Shown here: positions 8,016 to 15,719 of the stretch, one piece after another
How positions within the stretch are numbered: the first letter of the stretch is position 1
Layout of the letters: each line of letters starts with the position of its first letter
Assembly: GCA_046160675.1 (NCBI GenBank)
Contig: JBJXHH010000185.1
Span: 1-29,809, forward strand
DNA: 29,809 bases
Source of the DNA: JACMJP01 sp046160675
GTDB lineage: Bacteria > Bacteroidota > Bacteroidia > Chitinophagales > BACL12
Direction of reading: 5' to 3'
Translations under genes and position numbers: made by a program
The notes under the pieces: model-generated
The model's database searches: none
Told to the model about the DNA's origin: nothing
Seen by the model: only the letters and a program-made list of their open reading frames with translations

Positions 8016-9413
8016 ATGCAATTAAAATTTTGCGGTGCAGCAGGAACAGTCACAGGAAGTTCACATCTCCTCACCCTAGATGACGGATTTAATATCCTGC
8101 TTGACTGTGGTATGTACCAAGGCGCAGAAAAAGAGTACGAACAGTTCAATGAAAATTTTTTATTTGACCCGGCTGAGGTAGATATTGTAATTCTTTCGCA
8201 TGCTCATATTGATCACAGTGGCAAATTACCCAAGTTAGTGAAAGATGGTTTTGCAGGTAAAATATTTTCTACATCAGCAACGCAAGATATAACTGCTATT
8301 TTGTTACTTGATAGCGCTCATATCCAGGAAAGAGAAAGTGATTTTACAAATGAGAAGTTCAAAGAAGAAGTGAGTGGGAGAGAACCCTTATATACCGCAA
8401 AGGACGTTGCAACGACAATGGAGCTGTTCGAAACCAAAGGATATAACAAGTGGTTCGGTATTCATCCTGATGTGGATGTATTGTTTAAAGATAGCGGGCA
8501 TATTCTTGGGAGTGCGAGTGTTACATTAAAAATACGCAGGCAGGGAAAGAAAGAATTTACCTTTGGGTTTACTGCAGACATAGGCAGGCCCAATCGCCCA
8601 ATCCTCAAAGATCCCGATCCTATGATACCCTGTGATTTTCTCATATGCGAATCTACGTATGGTGACAGGCGGCATCTCGAGGCCCCGGATGAAAAAGAAA
8701 AATTTTTACAGATTGTGAGGCAAACTTGTGTGGAGAAAAAAGGGAAACTTATTATTCCGGCTTTTAGTGTAGGCAGAACACAGGAGATTGTTTTCATGTT
8801 GGATAAACTTTCTCATGAAAACAAATTGCCAAATATCCCAGTGTTTATTGATTCTCCACTTGCTATCAATGCAATGGGAATTTTTATGCAACATCCGGAA
8901 TGTTATGATAAAGAAATTCTACAATACATGCTCAGGGATGCTAACCCTTTTGGTTTTAAAACATTAAAGTATTCCAGGACGGTAGATGAATCAAAAAAAA
9001 TAAATAATGAAAAAGCTTGTGTTGTTATAAGTGCCGCAGGTATGATAAATGCAGGTCGGGTGAAACATCATGTGTTTAATACAATTGAACATCCTGAAAA
9101 CACCATTTTAATTGTTGGGTATTGTTCAGAAAATACACCAGGCGGGCGCCTCCGTAATGGGGAAAAAACGATTAAGTTATTCGGGCGAGAACTCCAGGTA
9201 AGGGCAGATATTGAACGCATGGAAAGTTTTAGTGCCCATGGCGATTATAAAGAGATGATTGATTACCTGCAACCTCAGCAAAAGGATAAGCTACGTAGCA
9301 TGTATCTTGTACATGGTGATAAAGATGCACTAAGCGGGTTTCAAGAACATTTAGTAGCAGAGAAATTCAAAGATGTAAATATTGCAGAGTTTGGGGAAAC
9401 TGTAACTTTATAA
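8016..9413 (+). CDS. Metallo-beta-lactamase/beta-CASP ribonuclease-like protein (YSH1/CPSF type)
   Basis: This 465-residue protein has the full set of MBL plus beta-CASP motifs. These are LLDCGMYQG, HAHIDH (residues 62-67, zinc ligands), SGHILGSAS (third zinc-ligand motif), CESTYGDR (motif 2/A), PAFSVGRTQEIVF and DSPLAINA. They continue with SAAGMINAGRVKHH (motif B) and FSAHGDYKEM (motif C). Proteins of this architecture are zinc-dependent RNA endo/exonucleases related to CPSF-73 and the archaeal aCPSF enzymes. The bacterial homologues are mostly annotated as RNA-processing exonucleases with little direct evidence of their targets. It lacks the extra C-terminal domain of RNase J. It follows plsC by 58 bases on the same strand and could be expressed with it or from its own box at 7965-7972. 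Confidence 0.88.
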   Translation: MQLKFCGAAGTVTGSSHLLTLDDGFNILLDCGMYQGAEKEYEQFNENFLFDPAEVDIVILSHAHIDHSGKLPKLVKDGFAGKIFSTSATQDITAILLLDSAHIQERESDFTNEKFKEEVSGREPLYTAKDVATTMELFETKGYNKWFGIHPDVDVLFKDSGHILGSASVTLKIRRQGKKEFTFGFTADIGRPNRPILKDPDPMIPCDFLICESTYGDRRHLEAPDEKEKFLQIVRQTCVEKKGKLIIPAFSVGRTQEIVFMLDKLSHENKLPNIPVFIDSPLAINAMGIFMQHPECYDKEILQYMLRDANPFGFKTLKYSRTVDESKKINNEKACVVISAAGMINAGRVKHHVFNTIEHPENTILIVGYCSENTPGGRLRNGEKTIKLFGRELQVRADIERMESFSAHGDYKEMIDYLQPQQKDKLRSMYLVHGDKDALSGFQEHLVAEKFKDVNIAEFGETVTL

Positions 9414-9463
9414 ATTTCGAAAAAGTAATTCTTGCAAAAAGAAAGATTTTACCAATAGTTTCA

Positions 9464-9685
9464 TTACATATCTTTCAGCGGGTTTATCTTGTCCCGCATA
9501 TAATTTTTCAAGTTCACCCAAAATGCCAGTATCATGTAAATAACAAGAGGCGAACCCAAAGCAAGAAAACTAGTGTATACAAAAAATAAACGTACCCTTT
9601 TTGAAGCAATTCCCATCTTACTTCCCAGCCAGGAACATACTCCAAAAGCGCCCGTTTCAACTAGATGTTTTAACTTGTATAACAT
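9464..9685 (-). CDS. Small PspC-domain membrane protein
   Basis: I choose the ATG at 9685, giving 73 residues, instead of 9739, because the protein then begins MLYKLKHLVETGAFGVCSWL, as PspC-domain proteins do, and a -7 box (TAATTTTG, 9694-9701) sits 8 bases upstream. The PspC pattern is visible: a basic start, GVCSWLGSKMGI, RVRLFFVYTSFLALGSPLVIYMILAFWV (one to two membrane passes), then a charged tail. PspC proteins bind the inner membrane and take part in envelope-stress signalling in proteobacteria; here no other psp gene is adjacent. It is the last gene of the mrp cluster, starting 13 bases after the DUF2851 stop, with its promoter overlapping that gene's end. Confidence 0.75.
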   Translation of the reverse strand: MLYKLKHLVETGAFGVCSWLGSKMGIASKRVRLFFVYTSFLALGSPLVIYMILAFWVNLKNYMRDKINPLKDM

Positions 9686-9693
9686 TTGTAAAA

Positions 9694-9701
9694 CAAAATT
9701 A
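9694..9701 (-). promoter_or_regulatory. -7 promoter box TAATTTTG for the pspC-like gene
   Basis: This is an exact TAnnTTTG match on the minus strand, overlapping the stop codon of the DUF2851 gene (9699) and ending 8 bases before the chosen ATG. It supports both the shorter start and a separate transcript for this small gene. Confidence 0.4.
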
Positions 9702-10964
9702 TGAAATTTTATTCTGTAAAATAGCATTCCCGATTGCACAATCTAAACATCGTTTTTGTGAACAATATTCTTTTTTAAGGTAAAGTAGGGCCTGAGTATC
9801 TGCTGCCGATTTTGCCTTTATTGCTAATGCGAACCAACTTGATATAATTGTATTTTTTTCAGGAGAGATATTTTCAAGTACATCCGTTGCATAAGTGATG
9901 AATTGAGGATTGCCGGTTTTTTGACCGTAGAGATAGAGGAGAGGTGCTAATGTATTTATAATCAAAAGGTCAATAGTACTTTTACCTAATTGGGTTGATT
10001 TTACTGGAGATGCCTTTTTAAAAGAGTAATGTTCTTTCCAGTACCCAGAGGCTTCGCATGTAAATAATTTTTGCAAGTTTGTATAACTTCTGGTTTCAAG
10101 GAGTAATTGGAAAATGCGGTCTTGTTTTGATATAAAGTTTGCAAATTGGGAAAGGCGAATAGTTGGGAAGTTAGCGGGGCGCAGGCGCAAAAATTTCCAC
10201 TCAAGTTTTTTCAGCGGGTCAAGCTTGTATTTTTTCTGCAGGAAAACGTATTCACTCTGCAATTGATGTGGATACACTTCTTTAAAACTTGCCTGTAGAA
10301 AACCTGCCTGACCGAACAGGAGGGCTTCTATTTGCTGGGCATTATTAATATGTTTCCTGAGAAGATTGAAAGGGAGATTCTGCGCAAGTCGTTCAAAAGG
10401 TTCAGCATTCACATTTGTTCCAAAACTTCTTGCAAGAAGCTGGTAACAGGTTTCTTCCCAGTCATTTTTATTCTGTAGTAACCTTTGTTCAAAACGCAAA
10501 GCTTTTTCTTCAAGCCTTTCAGCAAGCATCCTTACAAGCTGGGTTTTGATTGTGATTTCTGAAACTTGCTTGATGTTTTTTTCACAGGGTATCCAGCTTG
10601 CTGTCTGCATCAAATAGCTGTACTTTTTATAAATATTTACTGGAATGATCTTCTTTAATTCAAGGGTCGGGATTTGTAAATTATCATCATCCCTTTCATA
10701 TACTACATGAAGGATCACATTTTTATATGCATCATCCAGTTGGTGTTTGTGGTGTTTCCAGTCAGATGACTTTACATGTATTTCAATATTACCCGCCCAT
10801 GTAGTTGTCCCGATTTTAATTTTTGCATTTGTGAAATCAGGACCTGCATGTAAATTATAATTTCCGTTCTTTAGAATTAGAATACTCTCGCCCTCAGTCG
10901 TATATAATTCATTAGTTATAAACGACTGCATTTTCCAAACGTAGTGCAGAAAGGTTTCGTTCAT
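9699..10964 (-). CDS. DUF2851 family protein
   Basis: This 421-residue protein of unknown function is typical of Bacteroidota. The N-terminus MNETFLHYVWKMQSF, the block NGNYNLHAGPDFTNAKIKIG, the stretch GNIEIHVKSSDWKHHKH and the block YKNVILHVVYERDD are characteristic of the family. The His/Asp-rich segment near residues 60-90 looks like it could bind metal or nucleic acid, but this is only an impression. The C-terminus contains a Cys cluster (CSQKRCLDCAIGNAIL, three Cys in 7 residues) that may bind metal. No signal peptide or membrane segment is seen, so it is probably cytoplasmic. It starts 22 bases after the pyrF stop and is the fourth gene of the mrp cluster. Confidence 0.85.
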   Translation of the reverse strand: MNETFLHYVWKMQSFITNELYTTEGESILILKNGNYNLHAGPDFTNAKIKIGTTTWAGNIEIHVKSSDWKHHKHQLDDAYKNVILHVVYERDDDNLQIPTLELKKIIPVNIYKKYSYLMQTASWIPCEKNIKQVSEITIKTQLVRMLAERLEEKALRFEQRLLQNKNDWEETCYQLLARSFGTNVNAEPFERLAQNLPFNLLRKHINNAQQIEALLFGQAGFLQASFKEVYPHQLQSEYVFLQKKYKLDPLKKLEWKFLRLRPANFPTIRLSQFANFISKQDRIFQLLLETRSYTNLQKLFTCEASGYWKEHYSFKKASPVKSTQLGKSTIDLLIINTLAPLLYLYGQKTGNPQFITYATDVLENISPEKNTIISSWFALAIKAKSAADTQALLYLKKEYCSQKRCLDCAIGNAILQNKIS

Positions 10965-10986
10965 GGAGATGAAGATAAGATTTGTT

Positions 10987-11793
10987 TTACTGCTGTAATA
11001 ATTTTTCCATCTGTTGTTTCACTTCAAGTGCCTTTTCTCGGGCTTTTTCAGCAAAGTCCACTCCATTGCCCGCATAAATAATATCTCTAGTAGAGTTCAC
11101 AATCAAACCATAATTTTCGTTCATACCATTTTCGGATATAGCTTTTAGATCACCACCTTGCGCACCAATACCCGGCACAAGGAAGAAATTAGCAGGAACA
11201 AGTTTCCTGATGTTTCGAAAAAGTTCGGGATGCGTTGCGCCGATGACAAACATAAGATTGTCTGCATTTCCCCAGCTCGTTGCTTTCCGAATTACTTTTT
11301 CGAATAATCTCTCTCCATTTTCATTCATAAACTGAAAGTCTTCACTTCCTTTGTTTGAAGTTAAGGCAAGTAGGATCACAAATTTGTTTTCAAATCGTAG
11401 AAAGGGTGTTACAGAGTCTTCACCCATGTAAGGTGCAACTGTAATTGCATCAAAGTTCATGTGTTTAAAAAATGCTTCAGCATACCTTGAAGAAGTATTG
11501 CCTATATCTCCCCGTTTTGCATCAGCAATCTTAAAATGTTCATCGCCAATATAAGTTGCGGTTTTTTCAAGGCTTTCCCAACCCCTGCTTCCATAAGCTT
11601 CATAAAAAGCAATATTCGGTTTATATGCTATGCACAGATCTTTCGTAGCATCAATAATCTGCTTATTAAATTCAAAAATAGGATCAGGGTATTTTTTTAA
11701 ATGAGCAGGAATTTTTTCAATGTCAGTATCTAACCCAATGCACAGGTAAGATTTGCGGTGTTCAATAAGTTGTATAAGTTGCTGCCTTGTCAA
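10987..11793 (-). CDS. pyrF: Orotidine-5'-phosphate decarboxylase (type 2)
   Basis: This 268-residue enzyme decarboxylates OMP to UMP, the last step of de novo pyrimidine synthesis. Visible motifs are LCIGLDTD near the start, AYKPNIAFYEAYG, the catalytic KIADAKRGDIGNTS block, and the phosphate-binding PGIGAQGG near the C-terminus. The length and motif spacing fit the longer type 2 (subfamily 2) enzymes. The start codon is TTG at 11793: an in-frame TGA lies immediately upstream and no ATG follows before the conserved region, while TTG gives the family-like N-terminus MTRQQLIQLIEHRKS. It is the third gene of the mrp-nifU-pyrF-DUF2851-pspC cluster, 32 bases after nifU. Confidence 0.92.
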   Translation of the reverse strand: MTRQQLIQLIEHRKSYLCIGLDTDIEKIPAHLKKYPDPIFEFNKQIIDATKDLCIAYKPNIAFYEAYGSRGWESLEKTATYIGDEHFKIADAKRGDIGNTSSRYAEAFFKHMNFDAITVAPYMGEDSVTPFLRFENKFVILLALTSNKGSEDFQFMNENGERLFEKVIRKATSWGNADNLMFVIGATHPELFRNIRKLVPANFFLVPGIGAQGGDLKAISENGMNENYGLIVNSTRDIIYAGNGVDFAEKAREKALEVKQQMEKLLQQ

Positions 11794-11825
11794 TCAGCTA
11801 CGAAGATATAAATTGAGAAGTACTT

Positions 11826-12074
11826 TTACAGGCTAACAGTTTCTATTCCTTTGATCTCAGGGATAGCATTTTTTATACTCTGCTCAACACCAGCCTTCAT
11901 AGTCATAAAACTCATCGGGCAACTCTCACAAGCACCCAGTAATTTTACTTTTACTATCATGTCATCCGTAATTTCCACCACTTTGATATCACCGCCATCA
12001 GCATTAAGGTAAGGACGGATTGTGTCAAGAGAAGATTCTACTTTTTGAAGAATATCATTTGTTATCTCAGTCAT
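11826..12074 (-). CDS. NifU C-terminal domain iron-sulfur scaffold protein
   Basis: This 82-residue protein consists only of the NifU/Nfu C-terminal domain. Key features are IRPYLNADGGDIKVVEI and the cluster-binding CESCPMSFMTMK motif (C-x-x-C near residues 49-52). Such proteins receive or deliver 4Fe-4S clusters to target enzymes. It lies between mrp (29 bases upstream) and pyrF (32 bases downstream). The link with mrp, an iron-sulfur carrier ATPase, is functionally sensible. A -7 box in the upstream gap (12085-12092) suggests it can also be transcribed on its own. Confidence 0.93.
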   Translation of the reverse strand: MTEITNDILQKVESSLDTIRPYLNADGGDIKVVEITDDMIVKVKLLGACESCPMSFMTMKAGVEQSIKNAIPEIKGIETVSL

Positions 12075-12084
12075 AAACAGGGTA

Positions 12085-12092
12085 CAAAATTA
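12085..12092 (-). promoter_or_regulatory. -7 promoter box TAATTTTG before the nifU-like gene
   Basis: This is an exact TAnnTTTG match on the minus strand in the 29-base gap after mrp, 10 bases before the nifU-like ATG. It may be an internal promoter of the cluster; no clear -33 TTG is seen. Confidence 0.4.
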
Positions 12093-12103
12093 ACTGATAA
12101 CAC

Positions 12104-13207
12104 TCACATTCTTGTTATTTCCACTTTGTTTGTAGGTGCAACTTCTTCATTCCTGATAGAAATGAACCTTGCCGTGTTAAAAACTAACTCATCAAAGGCT
12201 GCTGAGGTTATTTCATTATAAAAAAGAATCGCAGGTTTGCCTGTATCGCCTCCCTCTCTTATACTTTCAACTAATGGAATTTGAGCAAGTAATTCTGTTT
12301 GCAGTTCGTCAGCCAGTTTTTTGCCACCGTCTTTTCCAAAAAGGTAATATTTATTTTCAGGTAATTCAGGCGGCGTAAAATATGCCATATTCTCAACTAC
12401 GCCTATGATTGGTACTTTAATATTTGCCATGTTGAACATCGAGGCAGCTTTTCTTGCGTCTGCAAGTGCAACATCCTGCGGAGTAGTTACAATTACAGCA
12501 CCGGTTACTGGTACTGTTTGCACCAGTGTTAAATGTATATCACCTGTTCCGGGAGGAAGGTCAATCACAAGATAATCTAACTCACCCCAAAGGCAGTCAG
12601 TAACAAATTGTTTTAATGCACTACTCACCATGGGGCCTCTCCAAACTACGGCCTGTGTTTCATCAATTAGAAACCCGATGGACAAAACTTTTATCCCATA
12701 TTTTTCTATCGGGATCATCATGGCTTTGCCATTCATCTGTTTTACAAGGGGTTTCGATTCTTTTTCATCAAACATCATGGGGATGCTGGGGCCATAAATA
12801 TCAGCATCCATCAAACCAACCTTTGCTCCATTTTTAGCAAGCCCAATAGCGAGGTTTACAGCTATTGTGGATTTTCCAACTCCCCCTTTTCCAGAACATA
12901 CTGCAATAATATTTTTTACTCCAGGTAAAATCGTTTCATCAGAATTTCTTAGAGAAGTAACCTGTGAACTCATAGTTACAGTTACAATAGCCTCGCTGCT
13001 CACTAATTTTTTTACAGCAGTTACACATGCATGTTGTATCTGTTCTTTCATGGGACAGGCAGGTGTTGTGAGCATAACTGTGAATGAAACATTGTTTCCT
13101 TCTGTCACTAGATCTTTCACCATGTTTAATGATACAATATCTTTTTTCAGATCAGGATCATCAACATAACTCAATGCCTGTAAAACGTTCTCTTTTGTAA
13201 TATTCAT
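12104..13207 (-). CDS. mrp: Mrp/NBP35-family iron-sulfur cluster carrier ATPase
   Basis: This 367-residue protein has an N-terminal DUF59/MIP18-like domain (residues 1-85, with TTPACPMKEQI) and a C-terminal P-loop NTPase of the Mrp/ApbC type. The deviant Walker A is CSGKGGVGKST, followed by LMDADIYGPSIPMMF, the switch DLPPGTGDIHLT and the ENMAYF segment. Mrp proteins bind and transfer Fe-S clusters to apoproteins. The CxxC that normally follows ENMxYF is absent here: the residues are TPPELPENKYYLFG, which I recall as the form usual in Bacteroidota relatives. It is the first gene of the five-gene cluster and is divergent from topA; its start is supported by the promoter at 13228-13255. Confidence 0.92.
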   Translation of the reverse strand: MNITKENVLQALSYVDDPDLKKDIVSLNMVKDLVTEGNNVSFTVMLTTPACPMKEQIQHACVTAVKKLVSSEAIVTVTMSSQVTSLRNSDETILPGVKNIIAVCSGKGGVGKSTIAVNLAIGLAKNGAKVGLMDADIYGPSIPMMFDEKESKPLVKQMNGKAMMIPIEKYGIKVLSIGFLIDETQAVVWRGPMVSSALKQFVTDCLWGELDYLVIDLPPGTGDIHLTLVQTVPVTGAVIVTTPQDVALADARKAASMFNMANIKVPIIGVVENMAYFTPPELPENKYYLFGKDGGKKLADELQTELLAQIPLVESIREGGDTGKPAILFYNEITSAAFDELVFNTARFISIRNEEVAPTNKVEITRM

Positions 13208-13227
13208 GTAAAAAATGTGTTCTATTG

Positions 13228-13255
13228 CAAAATTACATCAGCATGAACAAAACAA
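13228..13255 (-). promoter_or_regulatory. Promoter of the mrp cluster (TTG-N17-TAATTTTG)
   Basis: On the minus strand TTG at 13253-13255 is followed by 17 bases and TAATTTTG at 13228-13235. The box lies about 20 bases before the mrp ATG. It shares the 135-base divergent region with the topA promoter. Confidence 0.55.
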
Positions 13256-13294
13256 CTCATAAGTTAGTTTTCATGTCAATATAAACCCCAAAAT

Positions 13295-13323
13295 TTTGTT
13301 TTTGCGTAGGAAACATAACTTTG
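13295..13323 (+). promoter_or_regulatory. Promoter of topA (TTTG-N17-TAACTTTG)
   Basis: TTTG at 13295-13298 is followed by 17 bases and TAACTTTG at 13316-13323, an exact TAnnTTTG box. The topA ATG follows 19 bases later, with no Shine-Dalgarno in the leader. Confidence 0.6.
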
Positions 13324-13342
13324 CACCCAACACAATAATATT

Positions 13343-15709
13343 ATGTCGAAGAATTTGATGATTGTAGAAAGCCCCGCAAAGGCAAAAACTATTGAGAAGT
13401 TTTTAGGAAAAGATTTTCTTGTAAAGTCCTGTTACGGACATATCCGTGACCTAGAGAAGAGTAAGATGGGGATTGACTTAGAGAAGAATTACCAACCTTC
13501 CTATATTATATCTGCAGATAAAGAAGATGTTGTAAAAGAATTGAAAAAACTTGCCTCAGAAGCTGAGGAAATTTGGCTTGCAACGGATGAGGACCGAGAG
13601 GGTGAGGCAATATCCTGGCATCTTTGCCAGGTGTTAGGGCTTGATCCTGGAGTAGCAAAGCGTATTGTTTTTCATGAGATCACTAAGAATGCAATTCAAA
13701 AGGCTGTTGATAACCCGAGAAATATTGACCAAAACCTCGTAAATGCTCAACAAGCGAGGCGAATACTTGACCGCATAGTGGGATTCGAACTTTCACCTTT
13801 ACTTTGGAGAAAAATAAATTTATCAAAATCGCTGAGTGCTGGTAGGGTGCAGAGTGTTGCAGTGAGGTTGATTGTGGAGAGAGAACAGGAGATAATGACG
13901 TTTATACCTGAGTCTTCTTACAAAATTCAAGCTGTTTTATCTGCTTCAGTAAATGGGAAAAGAACAAACTTTAGAGCTGAACTTCCCGGCAAAACAGAAA
14001 ACGAACAAGATGCTGAAAAGTTTTTACAACAATGCATTGGTGCAGGCTTTTCAGTAAAAGATATTGCAGTAAAACCTGGCAAAAGAACTCCTTCAGCTCC
14101 TTTCACAACTTCCACCTTGCAACAGGAAGCAAGTTCAAAGCTCGGCTTTAGTGTTTCCAGAACAATGGTGATAGCGCAAAAACTTTATGAAGAAGGACAT
14201 ATTACTTATATGCGTACAGACTCAATGAACCTGAGTGAAGAGGCTTTAGTGAATGTGCAAAGAGAAATAGAAAACCGTTTCGGGGAAAAATACTCCCAGC
14301 AGAGAAGGTTTAAAACAAAATCAAGCGGAGCACAAGAGGCGCATGAAGCAATTCGACCCACCTACATGGAGAATGAAGAAATTTCTGCAGGTTTTGATGA
14401 ACAGAGACTATATAAATTGATCTGGCGCCGAACGATGGCTTCACAAATGAGTGATGCTATTCTTGAAAAAACAACGGTGAATATTGAGGTTTCCACCCGC
14501 AGCGAAGAATTAGTTGCAAAAGGTGAGGTGATAAAATTTGAAGGTTTCTTAATCTTAAATACAGAGCCTGTTGATGAAGAAAACACAGAAATGGAAACTG
14601 ATGAGGCAATACTGCCTCCACTTAGTATCGGGCAAGAGTTACAACTGGAAGGAATGCAGGCTACTCAAAAATTTACAAAAGCTTCTGCCAGATTTACTGA
14701 AGCAGCATTAGTGAAAAAATTAGAGGAACTCGGTATTGGAAGACCTTCAACCTACGCACCAACTATTTCAACCGTACAAAAGCGGGGATATGTTGAGAAG
14801 AAAGATAAAGACGGAGTGGAAAGAAAATATATCCAGTTTATTATAAATGATAAGCAGGTTGAGAAAAACATCCTTTCTGAAATAACAGGAACTGAAAAGT
14901 CAAAATTATTTCCAACAGACCTTGGAATATTAGTAAATGAATTTCTCACCAAAAATTTTCCTAAAATCCTTGATTATAATTTCACAGCAAATGTAGAGGG
15001 CCAGTTTGATGAAATAGCCGAAGGAAAGGTTGACTGGCAGAAAATGATAGATGGTTTTTATAAGCCTTTTCATGAAAATTTGGTTGATACGCAAAAAAAC
15101 GCAGAAAAGGTTACTGGGGAACGTTTCCTGGGGAATCATCCTGAATCAGGTGAACCTGTAAAAGTAATGATGGGAAGGTTTGGGCCTATGGTAGTGGTAG
15201 GTGAAACTCTTGACCCCAAAGAAGTTAAAAATAATCCTGATGCAAAAAAGCCAAAGTTTGCAGGGCTACTTAAATCACAAAACCTACATAGTATTTCATT
15301 AGAAGAAGCTTTGCAATTGTTTCAGTTACCAAAAACTATTGGCCAGTATAATGATATTGACATGGTGGCCGGGGTAGGAAGGTTTGGGCCATATATCAGG
15401 TACAATAATAAATTTTATTCCTTGCCAAAAGGGATGGAACCACTAAGTGTAACTGTTGATGAGGCTATTGAAGTAATAAATGCAAAAGATCACAAAGACG
15501 CAAATAAAACAATACATGACTGGCCTGAGCAGGAAATTCAGGTGTTGAACGGGCGCTTTGGACCATATATTAAAAAAGGAAAAGAAAACTTTAAGATACC
15601 AAAAGGCAAGGTGGCAAAGGAACTAATACTGGAAGAAGTACTTGAGATTATTAAAAACACCCAGCCAACCGACAAGAGTAAAGCGAGGTCTAAGAGAGTA
15701 AAGAAGTAA
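13343..15709 (+). CDS. topA: DNA topoisomerase I
   Basis: This 788-residue type IA topoisomerase relaxes negative supercoils. The Toprim domain opens with MIVESPAKAKTIEKFLG (catalytic Glu9) and contains TDEDREGE at residues 81-88 (metal-binding acidic triad). The active-site tyrosine is Tyr289 in HITYMRTDSMNLS. The block LGIGRPSTYAPTISTVQKRGYV is also characteristic. The C-terminus carries no Cys4 zinc fingers; instead there are three GRFGPx repeats (GRFGPMVVVG, GRFGPYIRYN, GRFGPYIKKG), the Toprim C-terminal repeat type, and a basic tail (KSKARSKRVKK). This domain plan is common in Bacteroidota. The next gene starts 10 bases after the stop. Confidence 0.96.
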   Translation: MSKNLMIVESPAKAKTIEKFLGKDFLVKSCYGHIRDLEKSKMGIDLEKNYQPSYIISADKEDVVKELKKLASEAEEIWLATDEDREGEAISWHLCQVLGLDPGVAKRIVFHEITKNAIQKAVDNPRNIDQNLVNAQQARRILDRIVGFELSPLLWRKINLSKSLSAGRVQSVAVRLIVEREQEIMTFIPESSYKIQAVLSASVNGKRTNFRAELPGKTENEQDAEKFLQQCIGAGFSVKDIAVKPGKRTPSAPFTTSTLQQEASSKLGFSVSRTMVIAQKLYEEGHITYMRTDSMNLSEEALVNVQREIENRFGEKYSQQRRFKTKSSGAQEAHEAIRPTYMENEEISAGFDEQRLYKLIWRRTMASQMSDAILEKTTVNIEVSTRSEELVAKGEVIKFEGFLILNTEPVDEENTEMETDEAILPPLSIGQELQLEGMQATQKFTKASARFTEAALVKKLEELGIGRPSTYAPTISTVQKRGYVEKKDKDGVERKYIQFIINDKQVEKNILSEITGTEKSKLFPTDLGILVNEFLTKNFPKILDYNFTANVEGQFDEIAEGKVDWQKMIDGFYKPFHENLVDTQKNAEKVTGERFLGNHPESGEPVKVMMGRFGPMVVVGETLDPKEVKNNPDAKKPKFAGLLKSQNLHSISLEEALQLFQLPKTIGQYNDIDMVAGVGRFGPYIRYNNKFYSLPKGMEPLSVTVDEAIEVINAKDHKDANKTIHDWPEQEIQVLNGRFGPYIKKGKENFKIPKGKVAKELILEEVLEIIKNTQPTDKSKARSKRVKK

Positions 15710-15719
15710 AGCTTGAAGC

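Noticed and set aside
9686..9739. Longer start of the pspC-like gene
   Set aside because: It overlaps the DUF2851 coding end and would include the -7 box within the coding region; the shorter form matches PspC proteins.
13776..13800. tRNA T-arm-like string (GGGATTCGAACTTTCACC) suggesting a minus-strand tRNA
   Set aside because: It lies in the conserved RIVGFELSPLLW block of topA, is explained by coding, and no acceptor or anticodon stem can be built around it.
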